NCBI GenBank assembly: GCA_030549175.1
Contig: JAUKUA010000002.1
Location: 5,084,001-5,148,000, forward strand
Source of the DNA: Lasiosphaeris hirsuta
Lineage: Eukaryota > Ascomycota > Sordariomycetes > Sordariales > Lasiosphaeriaceae
DNA: 64,000 nucleotides
Reading direction: 5' to 3'
Part shown: one piece after another, positions 22,052 to 33,546 of the stretch
Position numbering within the stretch: the first letter of the stretch is position 1
Layout of the letters: every line of letters starts with the position of its first letter
The notes under the pieces: generated by a model
Seen by the model: the letters and a program-made list of their open reading frames with translations, nothing else
Database searches by the model: none
What the model was told of the DNA's origin: nothing
Made by a program: the position numbers and the translations under genes

Positions 22052-22877
22052 ATGCTCAATAATATGGCAGCGTCTGGGTCCGGCACAACGCTGAACCTGT
22101 CAGCCCTCTGTGGTAGCACGCTAGACATTGCGCGAGATGGCGACGATAACAAGAATGATGACGTTGACGACGACGCCTTGATGTTGACATGCGATCAACT
22201 CCAGCAAGTTGACGACTTTCGCCACCAACTCCTTAGTGAGACCGACGACGCCGACAAGTTCCAGCTGTGCGCAGAGAAACGTGACGGCTGCGGATTCTGG
22301 TTGCCGCCTACGACCATGTCATGTCGGAGATCCGGCATAGTATATTGCCTGCCGGCTTTGGCCTCAACCAGCTTGGCATCATCGTTCACGAGCAATTTGC
22401 TGTGTCCCCGACCCACCATTCCGAAGCAACCGAAGCCGGCCCGATGAACGATGCCACCACCAATCGATATAGAGATGAGCTCTTGAAAGAGATGGAGCCA
22501 GAGCTAGAGCCAGAGCTAGAGCCAGAGACTGAAGCCGAACGCACAATATCGCGGCCCCACGAGACGCCGGCCTGGGAAAAATGCGACTTCGCCAACAGGG
22601 AGGACGTTTCTGGTGTCGAGGCGGTCTCCCCTCAGAGGAGGGCGGGGAGTATGCAGTGGATGGGCATGGCGAATTGTCGTTTGGGTGAGTTGCTATGCGC
22701 ACCTTCTTTGAGACAAGAGGACTGACAACGAGGAGACAGTGGATCGATCGAGCGACGGGCATTGCGGCGACGCTGATTGTGAATATTTACCCGTTTCCGG
22801 ATGCTGTTGTTATTAAGCTGTACGACGAACTTGAGAGAGCTGTATATGGGGAGTTGTTGGCGGAGCTGCGCAAGTAA
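22052..22877 (+). pseudogene. Unknown acidic protein, broken
   Basis: Frame MLNNMAASGSG...DGDDNKNDDVDDD...QLQQVDDFRHQLLSETDD is acidic. It shifts near 22300 into VAAYDHVMSEIRHSILPAGFGLNQLG, followed by an EPELEPELEPE stretch encoded by 12-bp repeats (22493-22530). A candidate intron lies at 22685-22739 (GTGAGT, CTGAC, CAG), but downstream codons (WIDRATGIAATLIVNIYPFP, YDELERAVYGELLAELRK) are in an incompatible phase. No family recognised. Confidence 0.35.
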
Positions 22878-22964
22878 CTGCCCCCTTGCCATAAAACAAC
22901 CGGTTACTAACTTGATCAACGCCAGACTCAAATCCTGCATAGCCATCATCAGCGCCTGCCTTGC

Positions 22965-22999
<35 letters not shown>

Positions 23000-24363
23000 T
23001 CGCCCCCATCTGCGCAATCTTGTTCTTATACCTCACCACCAATTCATGCAACTCGTGAACCAACTCCTTAAGCGTGGTTCGCGCCGACTGCATCAACTCG
23101 GGATTATTTGGGGCGTCATTCTCACATCTGCTCTACATGGCATTACGAACCACTGATGTGTACTGTAGGTCATGTTTGCCTAATATCGTTGCCATCGTCT
23201 TATACCTTTACCGCAGGCGTACGCCTCAAGTAAAGTGCAATGATTGGGGTTCCAGCTCCTCGACTCCACGCATACCCCGCCTGCGGTCAACGGATTTTGT
23301 AAGTTCCGTTGATTGAGCACATACGCAAGCTGCGCGAAAATTCTTCTCGGGCGGGTTGATGAGTTATTCTCCTGGCAGGTAGCAATCGGCAGAGGGGAGA
23401 TTTTATTCCCGAATCATTGAATCGGGCATCACATCGCAGAACGCCGGCACGGATGATTACCATGCGACCGACCACTTCACGAGAACGACAACGAACCGAG
23501 GCCAGGTGATTAGGACGGGGGCGTGCAGAGTAATGGACATGTAGCTTCAGCGTACATGTACGGGAGTCGTCGGAATTCCGTGGGCGACGACATTTATTAG
23601 GCTACGCGCGTCCAAGAGTCGCAACACCCAGCCCTTCTCAATGAGTCACTGGAACCCCATCAGTGAAGGCTTAGATTTATTAAGAGAGGGTAACGAGCCA
23701 CTATAAAGATTGTTACAATCCACTATATATAGTTAGTCCCCATACATAATCCTGAAAACGGCAGAAAGGGTACATCCAGGAATACTGTCGCCGTCAAAAG
23801 TCACACTGCAAGGCCCGCATGCCAGTTGTCTACCACTTGGGCTCACGAAATTCCTTCTTTTGTACTTCACGCACGCGACATTGCTAACACCCTGGCTTAG
23901 GCTCGGCTCAATCCCTGCTCAGGATTTGCTCAGGCTGGCTCACCTTTGCTCACCCTAAAAATTACCACTTTCGGTAGGCTACGCCGCAGCATACTGAATT
24001 GCTTCAAGACTAGCCGAGGGAGCCCAGAATTGCAGAAAGAAAGGGGTTCTGGCCCCTGGCCCAGAATACCTTCAAGGTTAAGCGGTGGAAACGAAGGCCT
24101 TGGAAACAGCTAGAACAATGGATTGGTACCACCCGCAGGATGTCTATTGTGCTGGCTGTGTGCCCTTGTGTTCAGACTGTGGGCCTAGGTCAAGGAGGTG
24201 CTCCACCCTGTTGACCTTAAGGGTGTGCTCAGTAGTTGTGACGTTATTATAGGGTTTGGTGGGCGTTGCGGCGATAGAAATTGGACAGGAGCGCTAACAA
24301 TTTACTAACAATAATTTGCTGCACATAGTACTAAATCGTGTTGGAGCTATCAGCTCGCTTGTT
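22878..24363. other. Non-coding debris
   Basis: Contains a (GCCGTC)n microsatellite at about 22967-23003 and AT-rich stretches. A segment at about 24178-24243 (CCTAGGTCAAGGAGGTGC...CTGTTGACCTTA) resembles 45205-45265 and probably belongs to the same dispersed element. No gene. Confidence 0.4.
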
Positions 24364-25540
24364 CTATCGGCGCCTGAGGATAAGGGAAACTTTGATGTCC
24401 TCGCCTCCGTTCTCAGTAAGCCACTCCGAGCCTTCCTCCTTGCCACTGATGACGAACTGAGTCAGACTCTCGATGGCAGCTTTTGGGATGCTGAGGACAA
24501 CCATCACCACGGACTCGCACTTTGTGCGTCGCTTTGCATACGCGGCATAGTACTCAGTGACCTTGACCTCCGGAGTAAAGTAGAAAAGTGATGAGCGGCC
24601 GCTGAAGTCGGGTGGATGCGAAGACAAGAGTGTGTCAATGTCGGACAAGGTGCCATCTTCGCCAAACAAGCTGCTGATGCCTCGGTCTGTAGTTTCTTCC
24701 TGTGCCGCATAGCAACAGTATTACTACGGTCCTCCGGCGCCAGCTCAGTCAGGTCAGGGTCGGTATCTATGCGGTGCTGTTATACGGCCGTTAACCTTCT
24801 TCTAGGCGCCGAATTAACATCCTATTGCGCTTGGGAATCCCCTCCAACATCACTACCCTCGTGTCAGAATTCCGTGTCACTCTCGTCATCAAGATCTGGA
24901 TTATCACGGCCGGAATGCTCATCGTTGTCGGGTTAGGCGGCGCCTCCCCGAGACTCCCCCGCGCTCTGTATCAGACTTGGAGCTGATAGTCCCTATGGCC
25001 CATGGCAACGATGGCCACTTATCCGCACAAAGATCCTTGACTTCGACCCATACCGGCATATGATCTTTCTTCGAACTGTTGAACATGCCCTTGATCTTAC
25101 AATCTTTCAACTACTCCATGATGGCGGTAGTCATCTCGGTAGTGAATTTGAGTCTCCGTTACCGTTGTGACGGAGCCGGGCCTTGCGACTGCGACTGCGA
25201 TGCGGTTACGCTGCGGCGCTTCTTCTTCTTCCGGGCTCTAGCGCCAGAGGGGGGAAGGGGGGCGATTGCTTTCGACGGGGGTTCTTCGTAGGGCGGCTCG
25301 TAGGCGATTGAGTTGGTTGTGCAGACGAAGGCGCAGCCAAATTACTGCTGGGTGGAGGGGTGTCGACTGGGTAGCAGGTTCTTCTTCGAGAGGGCTCAAG
25401 GGGGGGACTTCAGGAAACGGAGGAATACTATCTGATGGAGGGAGTGGAGGAACAGGATCGTTGGCAAGCCACTTTCCTGGGTTTGTTTGGCTTGAAGTAG
25501 TTAAATCTGGAAGTGGGAGGCCTGTCAGCACTGCTGCAAT
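24364..25540 (-). pseudogene. Myb/SANT-like transposon-associated protein (broken)
   Basis: Minus-strand pieces in several frames, in order: AFVCTTNSIAYEPPYEEPPS, a basic KKKKRRSVTASQSQSQG, FTTEMTTAIMEY, then KDCKIKGMFNSSKK, VWVEVKDLCADKWPSLPWA and SKSDTER. This resembles the Myb/SANT-like DNA-binding segment of fungal transposon-associated proteins. Further on are RIDTDPDLTELAPEDR and AMRHRKKLQTEASAA. After a frame change comes GTLSDIDTLLSSHPPDFSGR then FYFTPEVKVTEYYAAYAKRR, ESVVMVVLSIPKAAIESL. The last part may be a separate family fused or abutting. At least five lesions. The plus frame at 24316-24591 is its antisense shadow. Confidence 0.5.
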
Positions 25541-26726
25541 ACGTCCTGCTAGCCTGGAACTAATATTGTATTATTTCTGAGCAGTGGTGCCACTGGGCAG
25601 TGGCGAGCCGATCGACCGCACCCTTAGGCTGCCCTGGCTCTTGTTCTAAATACAGCCATTTAACGGGCAGTAAGAGTCTCAGCGTCCAACCATCTCCTAA
25701 CAACACCCACTAGCGAAAGGTATCTTATGAACATGGCTAGTATTATGAATAAGAATAATAATAATAATAATAATAATAAATAGATATAGGCAATTCCTAA
25801 GCGGAAGGATGGGCAAATTGTTGATAAAGTTTTGGGTAGCAGCTATTGAGGATTTAAACGTCCCAGTTCTAGGCCCTGCTTACACCGAGAACATTTTTAG
25901 GCACTTTGGGGAAAACTGCACCTTCTCGCAAGGCCGTGCTGTGTAATAGGCAGATCGAGCCGGGGCTGATCTGGACCGATCAAAGGTAACGAAGGACCAC
26001 GTGGATATGATGAGCATGGATGGTTGCTAACTTTAGAGTGGTGAAACACGAGTTATACGCTACCCATCATACAGGTACATTGTAATTAGAATTATTGCCT
26101 GGGAGCCATTCTTACCGATGGCGCGTTGCCTTTCCATTGAGAGGACGGGGCACTGAAAACGGGCCCGTGAGGCTGTGCAGCGGCCGCGTGTGGGATCACC
26201 CTACTGTAGCTCAGCGCAGAACAGAACCAGGGGAAGCTCAGGACAAATCAGCGACAGCTCACCCCAGCTCACGCTAGCTCAGGACTATAAACGGCAGCCG
26301 CGTATCTAATTCAAGTTTTAAGAGCATTACCTCGACAGGACTGTATGCACCTCTCTCGGAGTCGCGTAACTCGATTGGTGGTATCGTCAACATTAAAAAA
26401 GGAGACGGTTTGGTAACCTCATCTCTGGGGCCGAGACCTAGTCGAAAGAGTTCGAGGCTGATATCAGCCGATTGTGGAGAGAAGTGGGAGTCCGCCGAGG
26501 CCGAGGTTGAGAGCGTATTTCGTGAAATGGTGTGACAAGGGGCTATCCAAATCATGGGATGCGGCTTGGAACTAGGTATGCAGGTGCAAAGGGTAATGAT
26601 GATCTTTGGCCTCAAGGTTCTTTATCCAGGCCCTTTTATATACAAAGGTAACACGAGGTCTGTAGGTATTTAGATTACAAAGACTTGTTCCGAAGATTGT
26701 GCCATCTGCAACTGCGAAGCGCTAAC
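25541..26726. other. Non-coding debris with AAT microsatellite
   Basis: (AAT)n at 25754-25779. No convincing ORF; a 113-codon minus frame (26274-26615) has no recognised motif. Confidence 0.35.
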
Positions 26727-27380
26727 CTACCCAGCATTTGCAAGCTCCTCACAGCTGGACAGGAACCCCCAACTCCGTAGGCAATTGTACTCTGCGCTCA
26801 ACTGGGCATATTCAGGACTATTGGTGGCGGATTCGTCCTTGAGCAGAATCGTGTCAAAGCCTTTTAGATATGCATCCTGCAGCGTGCCCATGGCTCTCCC
26901 AGCATCGAGTACGGTCCCGTCTTCGAGCCTGACCTCACCCATCTCGTCCCCTACTCTTGTTCCGAGTAGCCTGTGGTCAGCCAGACGATCTACATCGCCG
27001 CCCGCCGGGCTGCCGGGGTGGCGTGTGCCAAGAACGTGTCTTTGGCATCGTCGAGCCTTGGTCTTGGTTGACGCCAGTTCGGATGACGCTGACCGGATCC
27101 ATGTTTGCAATGCGGCGGGGGTCCACGAGACGGGCGGGATGGGAGTCGACGGGGAGGAAGAAAGTCCGGACAGTGTTGCACACCACAGGCTCGACAGATG
27201 CAAGCGCGCAATATCCGTCACCTTTCGCGGCTTCAAGTCGCAGGCCTGGGGGTCCCTGATTGTGAACGCAGACGGTCCAGATAGCGGCGACTTTGACAAC
27301 GACGATATCTACGAGGCCAGCATCAACTCAGCTCGCTCCAGGCCTTCGCCAAAGTTCGCTCACGCTTAGCGCCTGACCAA
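26727..27380 (-). pseudogene. Unknown gene, broken (minus strand)
   Basis: Two protein-like frames joined by a shift near 27050. Upstream: GEGLERAELMLASVDIVVVK, GPPGLRLEAAKGDGY, TVRTFFLPVDSHPARLVDPR, NMDPVSVIRTGVNQ. Downstream: VGDEMGEVRLEDGTVLDAGR, TLQDAYLKGFDTILLKDESA, QLSAEYNCLRSWGF, ending at 26727. Family not recognised. Confidence 0.4.
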
Positions 27381-27499
27381 GAGAAACCGTACTCCTCAGA
27401 CTTCGATCACGACTTGATCAAGCCATGTAATCACCACTTTGACTCGACAACCGTCGTTGTTGAGGCCATCTTGGATCGCAAAATTTTCAACCTCGACAC

Positions 27500-27994
27500 C
27501 TACGGCTTCTGTGTCATGAAGGCCCGGGCTGCCTCGTCCCAGATATCGTAGAATTTGCCGAGGTCGCTAAGAATCTGGTAATCGCGTGCTGTTTGTGGGT
27601 TTCATAGACTGTACAGTTGATTAGCATACTTGGGGGGAAAACTTGGATCTGGGCCTTTGGCGCCGTGGCCTTGGATGAAGATGGGCATGGCACGGATTCG
27701 GGCTGTCGGGTTCTTGAGCCTGCCGCTGCGAGCGCGGACCTCAAACTGCCTCATTGTAACCTGCATCTCCCTCATCGTCGCCTTTATATCACGGAATTTG
27801 GCGTCGTGGCCGCTGAACCCGGCATTCGTTTCGGTCCGAAAGGCATTGATTGCTGACTTGAAATCGATCTTGGTGGCCATTTCTGCCTTGACCGAGGCGA
27901 TTGCTGCCTTGAGATCGTCCTTGGTGGCCATTTCCACCTTGACCGAGGCGATTTCCGACTTTACAAATGCCCTGATGGCTACGTCTGAACTCAT
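27500..27994 (-). pseudogene. Small coiled-coil protein, copy 2 (one stop)
   Basis: ATG 27994 (MSSDVAIRAFVKSEI). Two tandem units of SVK.EMATK.D.K.AI (48-bp DNA repeats) form a coiled coil, followed by LKNPTARIRAMPIFIQGHG, then FPPKYANQLYSL. A TGA at 27602-27604 interrupts; the frame continues NPQTARDYQIL then LGKFYDIWDEAARAF to TAG 27500-27502. Alignment by eye with copy 1 (PKYFPKDANTLVNL... RFYEI.GYEAWG) shows the region beyond the stop is conserved, so the TGA is a lesion (CGA or AGA changed). It lies head-to-head with HNH copy B, 457 bp away. Confidence 0.6.
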
Positions 27995-28450
27995 TGTCGT
28001 CTTCTTGCGCGAGGTCGCCCAGGATGGTGGTAGCAATGTGTGTTTCCGTGTTTTACCAAGTGTTTCGGGGAACAAGTGCGGGGAACTTTGAGCAGGAAAT
28101 AGGACTTCTCGCCAACGGTCTCACATGAATTCACATGACTTCACATCACGGGTTGACTCGGACGACGTGCGCCACACCGCCTTACACTGTCAGGGCGAGA
28201 CAGAGCAATGGAAAACGGTGATGGATTTCTGTGGTCCTGACTCAAAGCAGCTATCTTGGTGGCATTGCGCCGGGGCCATGGCACTAGCCAGGCAGGCGGG
28301 GGGGCCCCACCTCCAGCATAGTGCTTGGTGCCCTAGGGCTCGTCGCAGACTCATCCACTTGAAAAGTCTCCCTTGCCAACTCCAACCCCTCCTCCGCACT
28401 TCAAAAAGTCTCGCCCGCCCATCGTTCCCGAAGCCGGAAAACAAGCAAAA

Positions 28451-30178
28451 ATGGCCGACGATCCCAAGCAAAAGCTGACCGAGCTCCTGGGCCAAAATCC
28501 GACCAAGATTCCGTCCCTTCTGAGGCTGGCCGAGCTCCTGGACCAAAATCCGACCAAGATCCCCCTTCTGAAGCTGGCCAAGCTCCTGGACAAAAATCCG
28601 GCTCAGATTCCGTCCACTCTGAAGTTGATCGAGTCGCTCGACAAAATCCTGTCAAGATTCCGTTCATCATGAAGTTTCTCACCGAGACGCCACCGAGAGC
28701 GTCGACGACAGAGCTTTTGCCGCTCGACGAGCTGGAGCACCGTATCGATCCCATCCAGGCGCTGGCCGAGGTCTCGGGCAAACGGGCTCTTCCCGAGGTA
28801 CTTGACGACTACGCGCTCACAACTCTCCTCCTGATGACCATGCACGTCTTGGAGGGGCTCCTACGGGCTAGCTAGATTAAGCTCGTTACCCTACGCTTGA
28901 TGTTAGATTCAACAGTCACCGAATCGATCAAGGACGTGATCGACATCTGTAAGTTGATGGATGTAGGAAACGAGTTCTGGCGGGAGGGAGGCTAACATAC
29001 TTTAAGTTTCGACCAGAGCTAACAAGGGAGACGATCAAGTTAAAAAAGTAGCTTCCCAGTTAGGCTCGGGCTCGGGATTGGGCCCGATGAAGTGCCAATT
29101 AGCACGGTTGACGGGAACGAGTACCTCGGCGAAAAAGAGAAAGACAGATCCTGTAGGAGATGGAGCCGACGAGGCGGAATATGAGCCTAGAGAGAACAAG
29201 CCAAAGCCGAACACCAAAGGCGACAGAGTGAAAACTTCGATAAAGAAGTACAAGGAGACGAGGCGTGAGCCGGACGGCAGAGCTTACGTGGTTCTTAAAG
29301 CGGCTAACCCCGAGGTCTGCCACATTATCCCACGGTCGGCCAACAGTACGGATAGGAACCGTCGGATTTTTAGCAGCGCCCTCGTAAGATTACACTACTT
29401 GGAGGCTTCCGACATTTTTCAGGAAGGATGGGAGGAGGACGATATATCCGAGCTCCTTAGTAACGAGTTAGGTTGTAGCGATAGGCCGTGGAACATGATA
29501 TGCCTTAACCGCCAGCTCCACGACTAGTGGGGACGGGCACAGATCGGGTTCAAGTACCTCGGTACATCGGAGGGGAGGGAGGCCGGGGAGAAGAAGATCA
29601 CGATCCAATTCTACTGGATGCCACAGCATCTGCGGGCCAAGAATGAGTATACCGACCTGGTACTCGACCGTACGGCCGATAAGCTAAAAGATCGTGTCTT
29701 GGAGGTTTACAGCAGACCAGCAGCGGTAGGAACCGAGACGGGAGGTCTCTACGCTGCCGTTCGGCCTTGCCCGGACGATCCAACTGTATCTGGTCATCCC
29801 GTTACGACGGGCGACGTCTTTGACGTACTCGTCGCCGCGGCTGATGCGCCCAAGATACGAAGAGCTTTCGAGCTACAGTGGGCGCTGATCCGCATCACGG
29901 CCATCGCTGGCGGGGCGGGACCGGCCATCTTAGAGGGTGGTGACGACGATGAGGACCTCTTCACGGATCGGGAGGCGGTCCAGGGGTGGCTCGACAGCAT
30001 TTCAGAGCCCGAGCAGTTGGAGTCGGCAGATACGCCGCACCATATCCAGGATCACCCGGAGGCGGACCCCCTCCCCCCTCTCCCTCTCGGTCAACGGCCA
30101 GCCCAGCCAGTGATGAGGGCTTCGAGCCCCACGAGCAAGGTTCCATCGAGCCCGACCAAGACCGAAGGCGCGTCGTAG
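28451..30178 (+). pseudogene. HNH-endonuclease family protein, copy B (two stops)
   Basis: ATG 28451. Four 16-17-residue repeats of the form LL.QNP.KIP..LKLAE open the protein; the fourth is broken by a one-base deletion near 28648. TELLPLDELEHRID is the shared helical motif. TAG at 28873-28875. Intron 28949-29006 (GTAAGT, GCTAAC, AAG) fits phase 1 once the deletion is allowed for. Exon 2 carries AKKRK, then RAYVVLKAANPEVCHIIPRSAN and NMICLNRQLHD: His, Asn and His of the HNH core are present. TAG 29525-29527 replaces the second Trp of the LHxWW motif. Then ITIQFYWMP and IAGGAGPAILEGGDD, and a Ser/Pro tail to 30178. This is the best preserved of four copies, apparently inactivated recently. 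Confidence 0.78.
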
Positions 30179-30980
30179 GGAGAGAACAAGCCACCGGGCA
30201 AATGAGCACGGCTGAGAGAGCACGGCTGGGAGAGCACGGGATTATCATGTCAAATAGTAGTTTGTACACCAAGTAGACAGAGGACCATCATGAGCTTCGG
30301 GGAGACGGGCACAAAGAAGTGCAATGGGGAATGAGCAGAAGGTTCCATCTTACCAGTGGTTTGGTCTTTTGTGAAAGTGCTGGGTCCTTCAAAAATGTTG
30401 TAGCTCGCGTCGGTCAGCACAAGCTCGACTCCCGTGTCCGACGGTGTGTGTATAAGCGACGCGTTCTTCCTGGCAGAGCGGCCGCCCAGAAAAAGCAAGA
30501 AATCCAGCAAGCCACGACGAACAAGACAGCCACGACGAAGACAGCCAAGGCGATGAAAAGAGGACACGCCCGAGACGCCCGACTACGAGTACAAAATCCT
30601 CCCTTGCCTGTAACAAGGTCTCCCTGGGAAAGTTGACCTCGACGCGGCAATGAAAGCTATCTACGACAAGACTATCGCTACAGCGATTTGCTGGAGCGAG
30701 GCAGGCCAGACGGCTTTCAGCCACCAAGTTTGGCTTGAGCCCAGATCCACAACCGGCCACCCTGGCACGACTTTTAGGTCCTTCCCTCTACATCTATAGC
30801 GGGCTACAGCACACTGCCTCACTAAATCCTAGCCCTCAAATAAGCCCTCATAACAGCCACTCTAGCACAGGCCGGTAGTATATCTGCCCTGGCCCCAGGC
30901 TTCTCCCGACCAACAGTTTCTTAGCAAGAAAACAACTAATCATAGCTCGCTACTACGGAACCTCGACAATCATGACGACT
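30179..30980 (+). other. Debris with weak ORF 30319-30636
   Basis: A basic plus frame (VGQHKLDSRVRRCVYKRRVL, AAAQKKQEIQQATTNKTATT) ends at 30636. In another frame KVDLDAAMKAIYDKTIATAI and EAGQTAFSHQVWLEPRSTT follow to about 30780. Possibly one broken gene; not recognised. Confidence 0.25.
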
Positions 30981-31571
30981 TTATTCGCCTTGGGGCACCT
31001 CTTTTTGCGACCCCGACCCCCGCGCGCAACCCGCGCACACACTTACTATGACGGGACCCCCGCGACCGGGAGACGAACCTAGAGACCTACCACAGGCTAC
31101 TATGTAGAGAACGAGATAGAACCTAGGACCTAAATATGGTAAAGGCCGCGGAAGGGAAGGAATCGGCACGGCGACCTGCGCCGTTGATCCTGTCGTGTTG
31201 GTCATCCAAGGGCTAACATCATATCCGTAAATATGGTGCTCTTTTCCCCTTTCTCTTCGGCAAACGAGACTGGCAAAACTACTGTGCTGGTCCAGCTGTT
31301 GTAGTGAACCCTGAATTAATGCTGTGCTGTAGTAACTGGCAGCCGCTACGAAATTCTCGGAAATTAGACGCTCCGGGATATAAAGGCCTTCGCTGATGAA
31401 GATATTGGTGTCCACTGTTAACGTTTGTGCGGCATCATTTGCAAGGATATCGAGATAGATGGCCAGTTTTGGGACGGGGAGTGTGACGATTGCTTCGGTG
31501 GGCGGAATGTAGCAATGAGGGATGGGGGACGAGCAGTAGGCGTCAATGGTTGACCTGACGGTGCTCGGCAA
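30981..31571 (-). other. 196-codon ORF, unknown
   Basis: Uninterrupted minus frame: ATEAIVTLPVPKLAIYLDIL-like start region, then AAQTLTVDTNIFISEGLYIP. The C-terminal third is Pro/Gly-rich and reads like non-coding sequence. No motif and no intron signals. May contain a real exon at about 31300-31560. Confidence 0.25.
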
Positions 31572-32733
31572 GATTCAGTAGAGCGCATATAGCGCGGGAT
31601 ATTACTCTCTGGACTTGTCATTATCCCAAGTCGACAAAGGTGCAACAAGGGACAGTGATATCATGTCGGGCGGCGACTGGAGAGAGAGTGGCTAGAAGTC
31701 GGATGCAAATGGTAGCTAAAAATACTTTGCTTTCCCCCGGAAATCTCTGCCGCGCCAGGAAAATACCAGGAAAGTACAAACTGGATACCTAGGTAGTTGC
31801 AATATCTCTAACATGATGCCCAGATGCCGGGTTGACTTGTGTCAATTCTGTGTCTACCAATGCAAACTTGAATATCTAGTACCACTGATAAGCCTCCCTA
31901 CTAATAATCTGTTCCCCATGTTCAGACAGATGCCCTGCCAACTCCATAAACGCCCGACGTCAATGTCTCGCAATGTGGCGTGTGGTGTTGCTGGGAAAAG
32001 TCGTACGCAACAAAATGGTCGATATATATATATATATAGCCCTCGCGCACGCAGCCACGACAGTCAATTGTGGTCACAGCCATGCTAGTCAATTGTGATC
32101 TATTCACCATGCATTCACTATTGTTCTATTCACCATGCATTCACTATTGTTCTATTCACCATGCATTCACTATTGTTCTATTCACCCTATTGTAGTTAAT
32201 CATGGCTCAAAACCGCATACCAGTCGATCGCAGTCGATTGCGGTCGCGGCCCATCGCAGTCAAAGTACAAAGCCGCAACAAAAGCGTTCTAGCAAGCGTA
32301 CCACAAGCATATTGCTGCAGGCACCTTTGCTCAGAGCACTGCGGCCGAGCGCAATCGAATGAAGCTTATTGTAGCCGTCAGTGTGCGAAAATGGCTATTG
32401 GATTGGTCGCACAGCACTAGATATATATATCCAGTAAGTTTTGAATTGACTTTGTCAATTGACTGCCCTTGAAGGAGACTTTGCAGGGCTATATATATGT
32501 GGGCATTTTGCATGCTAGTTAGTCAAGCTGCTAGAGGGCCGACGATCAGCAGCTTCGCGCCGCACCTAATGTTGCGGGTCGTCCGTCAATGACGTCATGC
32601 AATAGCATATTTTGCATAATTTTGGCCCCCACCCATTTCATGACTCCCATCTGCTACACAACCCATCTTCTCCCGCTCGCTTCGCCTTCACAAAACCAGA
32701 AACATAGACTTCGCAGCGGCACGTGCAAGGATT
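31572..32733. other. Spacer with microsatellite and tandem repeat; upstream region of orphan gene
   Basis: (TA)n at about 32022-32038. The last 100 bp are CT-rich (CCCATCTTCTCCCGCTCGC), as in fungal core promoters, leading to the ATG at 32734. A short plus frame 32202-32420 has Cys/His pairs (YCCRHLCSEHCGRAQ) but no wider support. Confidence 0.4.
32099..32187 (+). repeat. 26-bp tandem repeat, about 3.4 copies
   Basis: Unit CTATTCACCATGCATTCACTATTGTT, perfect in the first three copies. Confidence 0.9.
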
Positions 32734-33477
32734 ATGGGGGATAAAAACCCTATTGAAGCAATGCGAAACCTATTTCCAGACGGCGATCGCCGTCAGGCAT
32801 TCAAGGACTGGGCTGCTGAAGAAATAAGAAAGGAAACGCCACAGCCTCTCACGCGGGACAAGTTTATAGCGGATATCGACAAGGCTCAATTCTTTGATCC
32901 GAGTTTTCTCAATAGCATGCCGTACTCGATGAGTGGGCGGTTCCGCCCTTGGGTTGCTGTCGGCAGAGATGAACACTTTGGCTATCGGCTCACTGTCGAG
33001 CGATACGGTCCGCAGCCGACCGCCGATCTGAATCTGGCGTCGCAGCTTCCGCCCTACATTCTCTCATTCCAATTGCATGAAAAGCCAGAATTTGTCTTCT
33101 TCCAGCTTGGCGAGCTGGAGTACACCCCATACACCACCCCATACACCACCGCCACCACCAACGCCATCCGTCGCTGGGATGAGACGGGCTTCTGTGTCGT
33201 TGCTCGGATTGGGCCGAGTGGCAAGATGGACGGCAAAAATGCCGTCTACAGGATACCTTCCGAGGATGACGATGCGGACGAAGCTGTCAATGCGGAAGAT
33301 GACTGGGGACTGTTGCCGACACCACTTGGGTCCCTCGATAGCGTGGCGAAACGCATCTTTTGCGCACGCCTCGGTGGGAGCCTTGGGGAACTTGGGGGCG
33401 ATCACCGTCTTGATTGGGAGGACAACATCTTGTATGAGGATCCTGTCCAACCGGTTCCTGTCTCGTCCCGTCAATAA
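32734..33477 (+). CDS. Intact orphan ORF, 247 residues
   Basis: ATG 32734 to TAA 33475-33477, single exon with no lesion, unusual in this island. The protein is acidic and soluble, without signal peptide or membrane segment. Segments include MRNLFPDGDRRQAFKDWAAE, FDPSFLNSMPYSMSGRFRP, QLPPYILSFQLHEKPEFVF, RRWDETGFCVVARIGPSGK and an acidic stretch DEAVNAEDDWG. A short in-frame duplication (YTPYTTPYTTATT) sits near residue 130. I do not recognise the family. Normal codon use and a clean CT-rich upstream region support a real gene. Confidence 0.65.
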   Translation: MGDKNPIEAMRNLFPDGDRRQAFKDWAAEEIRKETPQPLTRDKFIADIDKAQFFDPSFLNSMPYSMSGRFRPWVAVGRDEHFGYRLTVERYGPQPTADLNLASQLPPYILSFQLHEKPEFVFFQLGELEYTPYTTPYTTATTNAIRRWDETGFCVVARIGPSGKMDGKNAVYRIPSEDDDADEAVNAEDDWGLLPTPLGSLDSVAKRIFCARLGGSLGELGGDHRLDWEDNILYEDPVQPVPVSSRQ

Positions 33478-33546
33478 AAGCAGGAATGAGAGAGCAAGCA
33501 GTGCAGTTCATCGTCTACTATACACAAACCCTTGACCCATCTGATA

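Noticed and set aside
24316..24591. 91-codon plus-strand ORF
   Set aside because: Shadow of the minus-strand FYFTP...YAAYAKRR segment, which has clear conserved-looking words.
26785..27369. 194-codon plus-strand ORF
   Set aside because: The minus strand gives more protein-like frames in the same place; the plus frame is Ser/Arg-rich.
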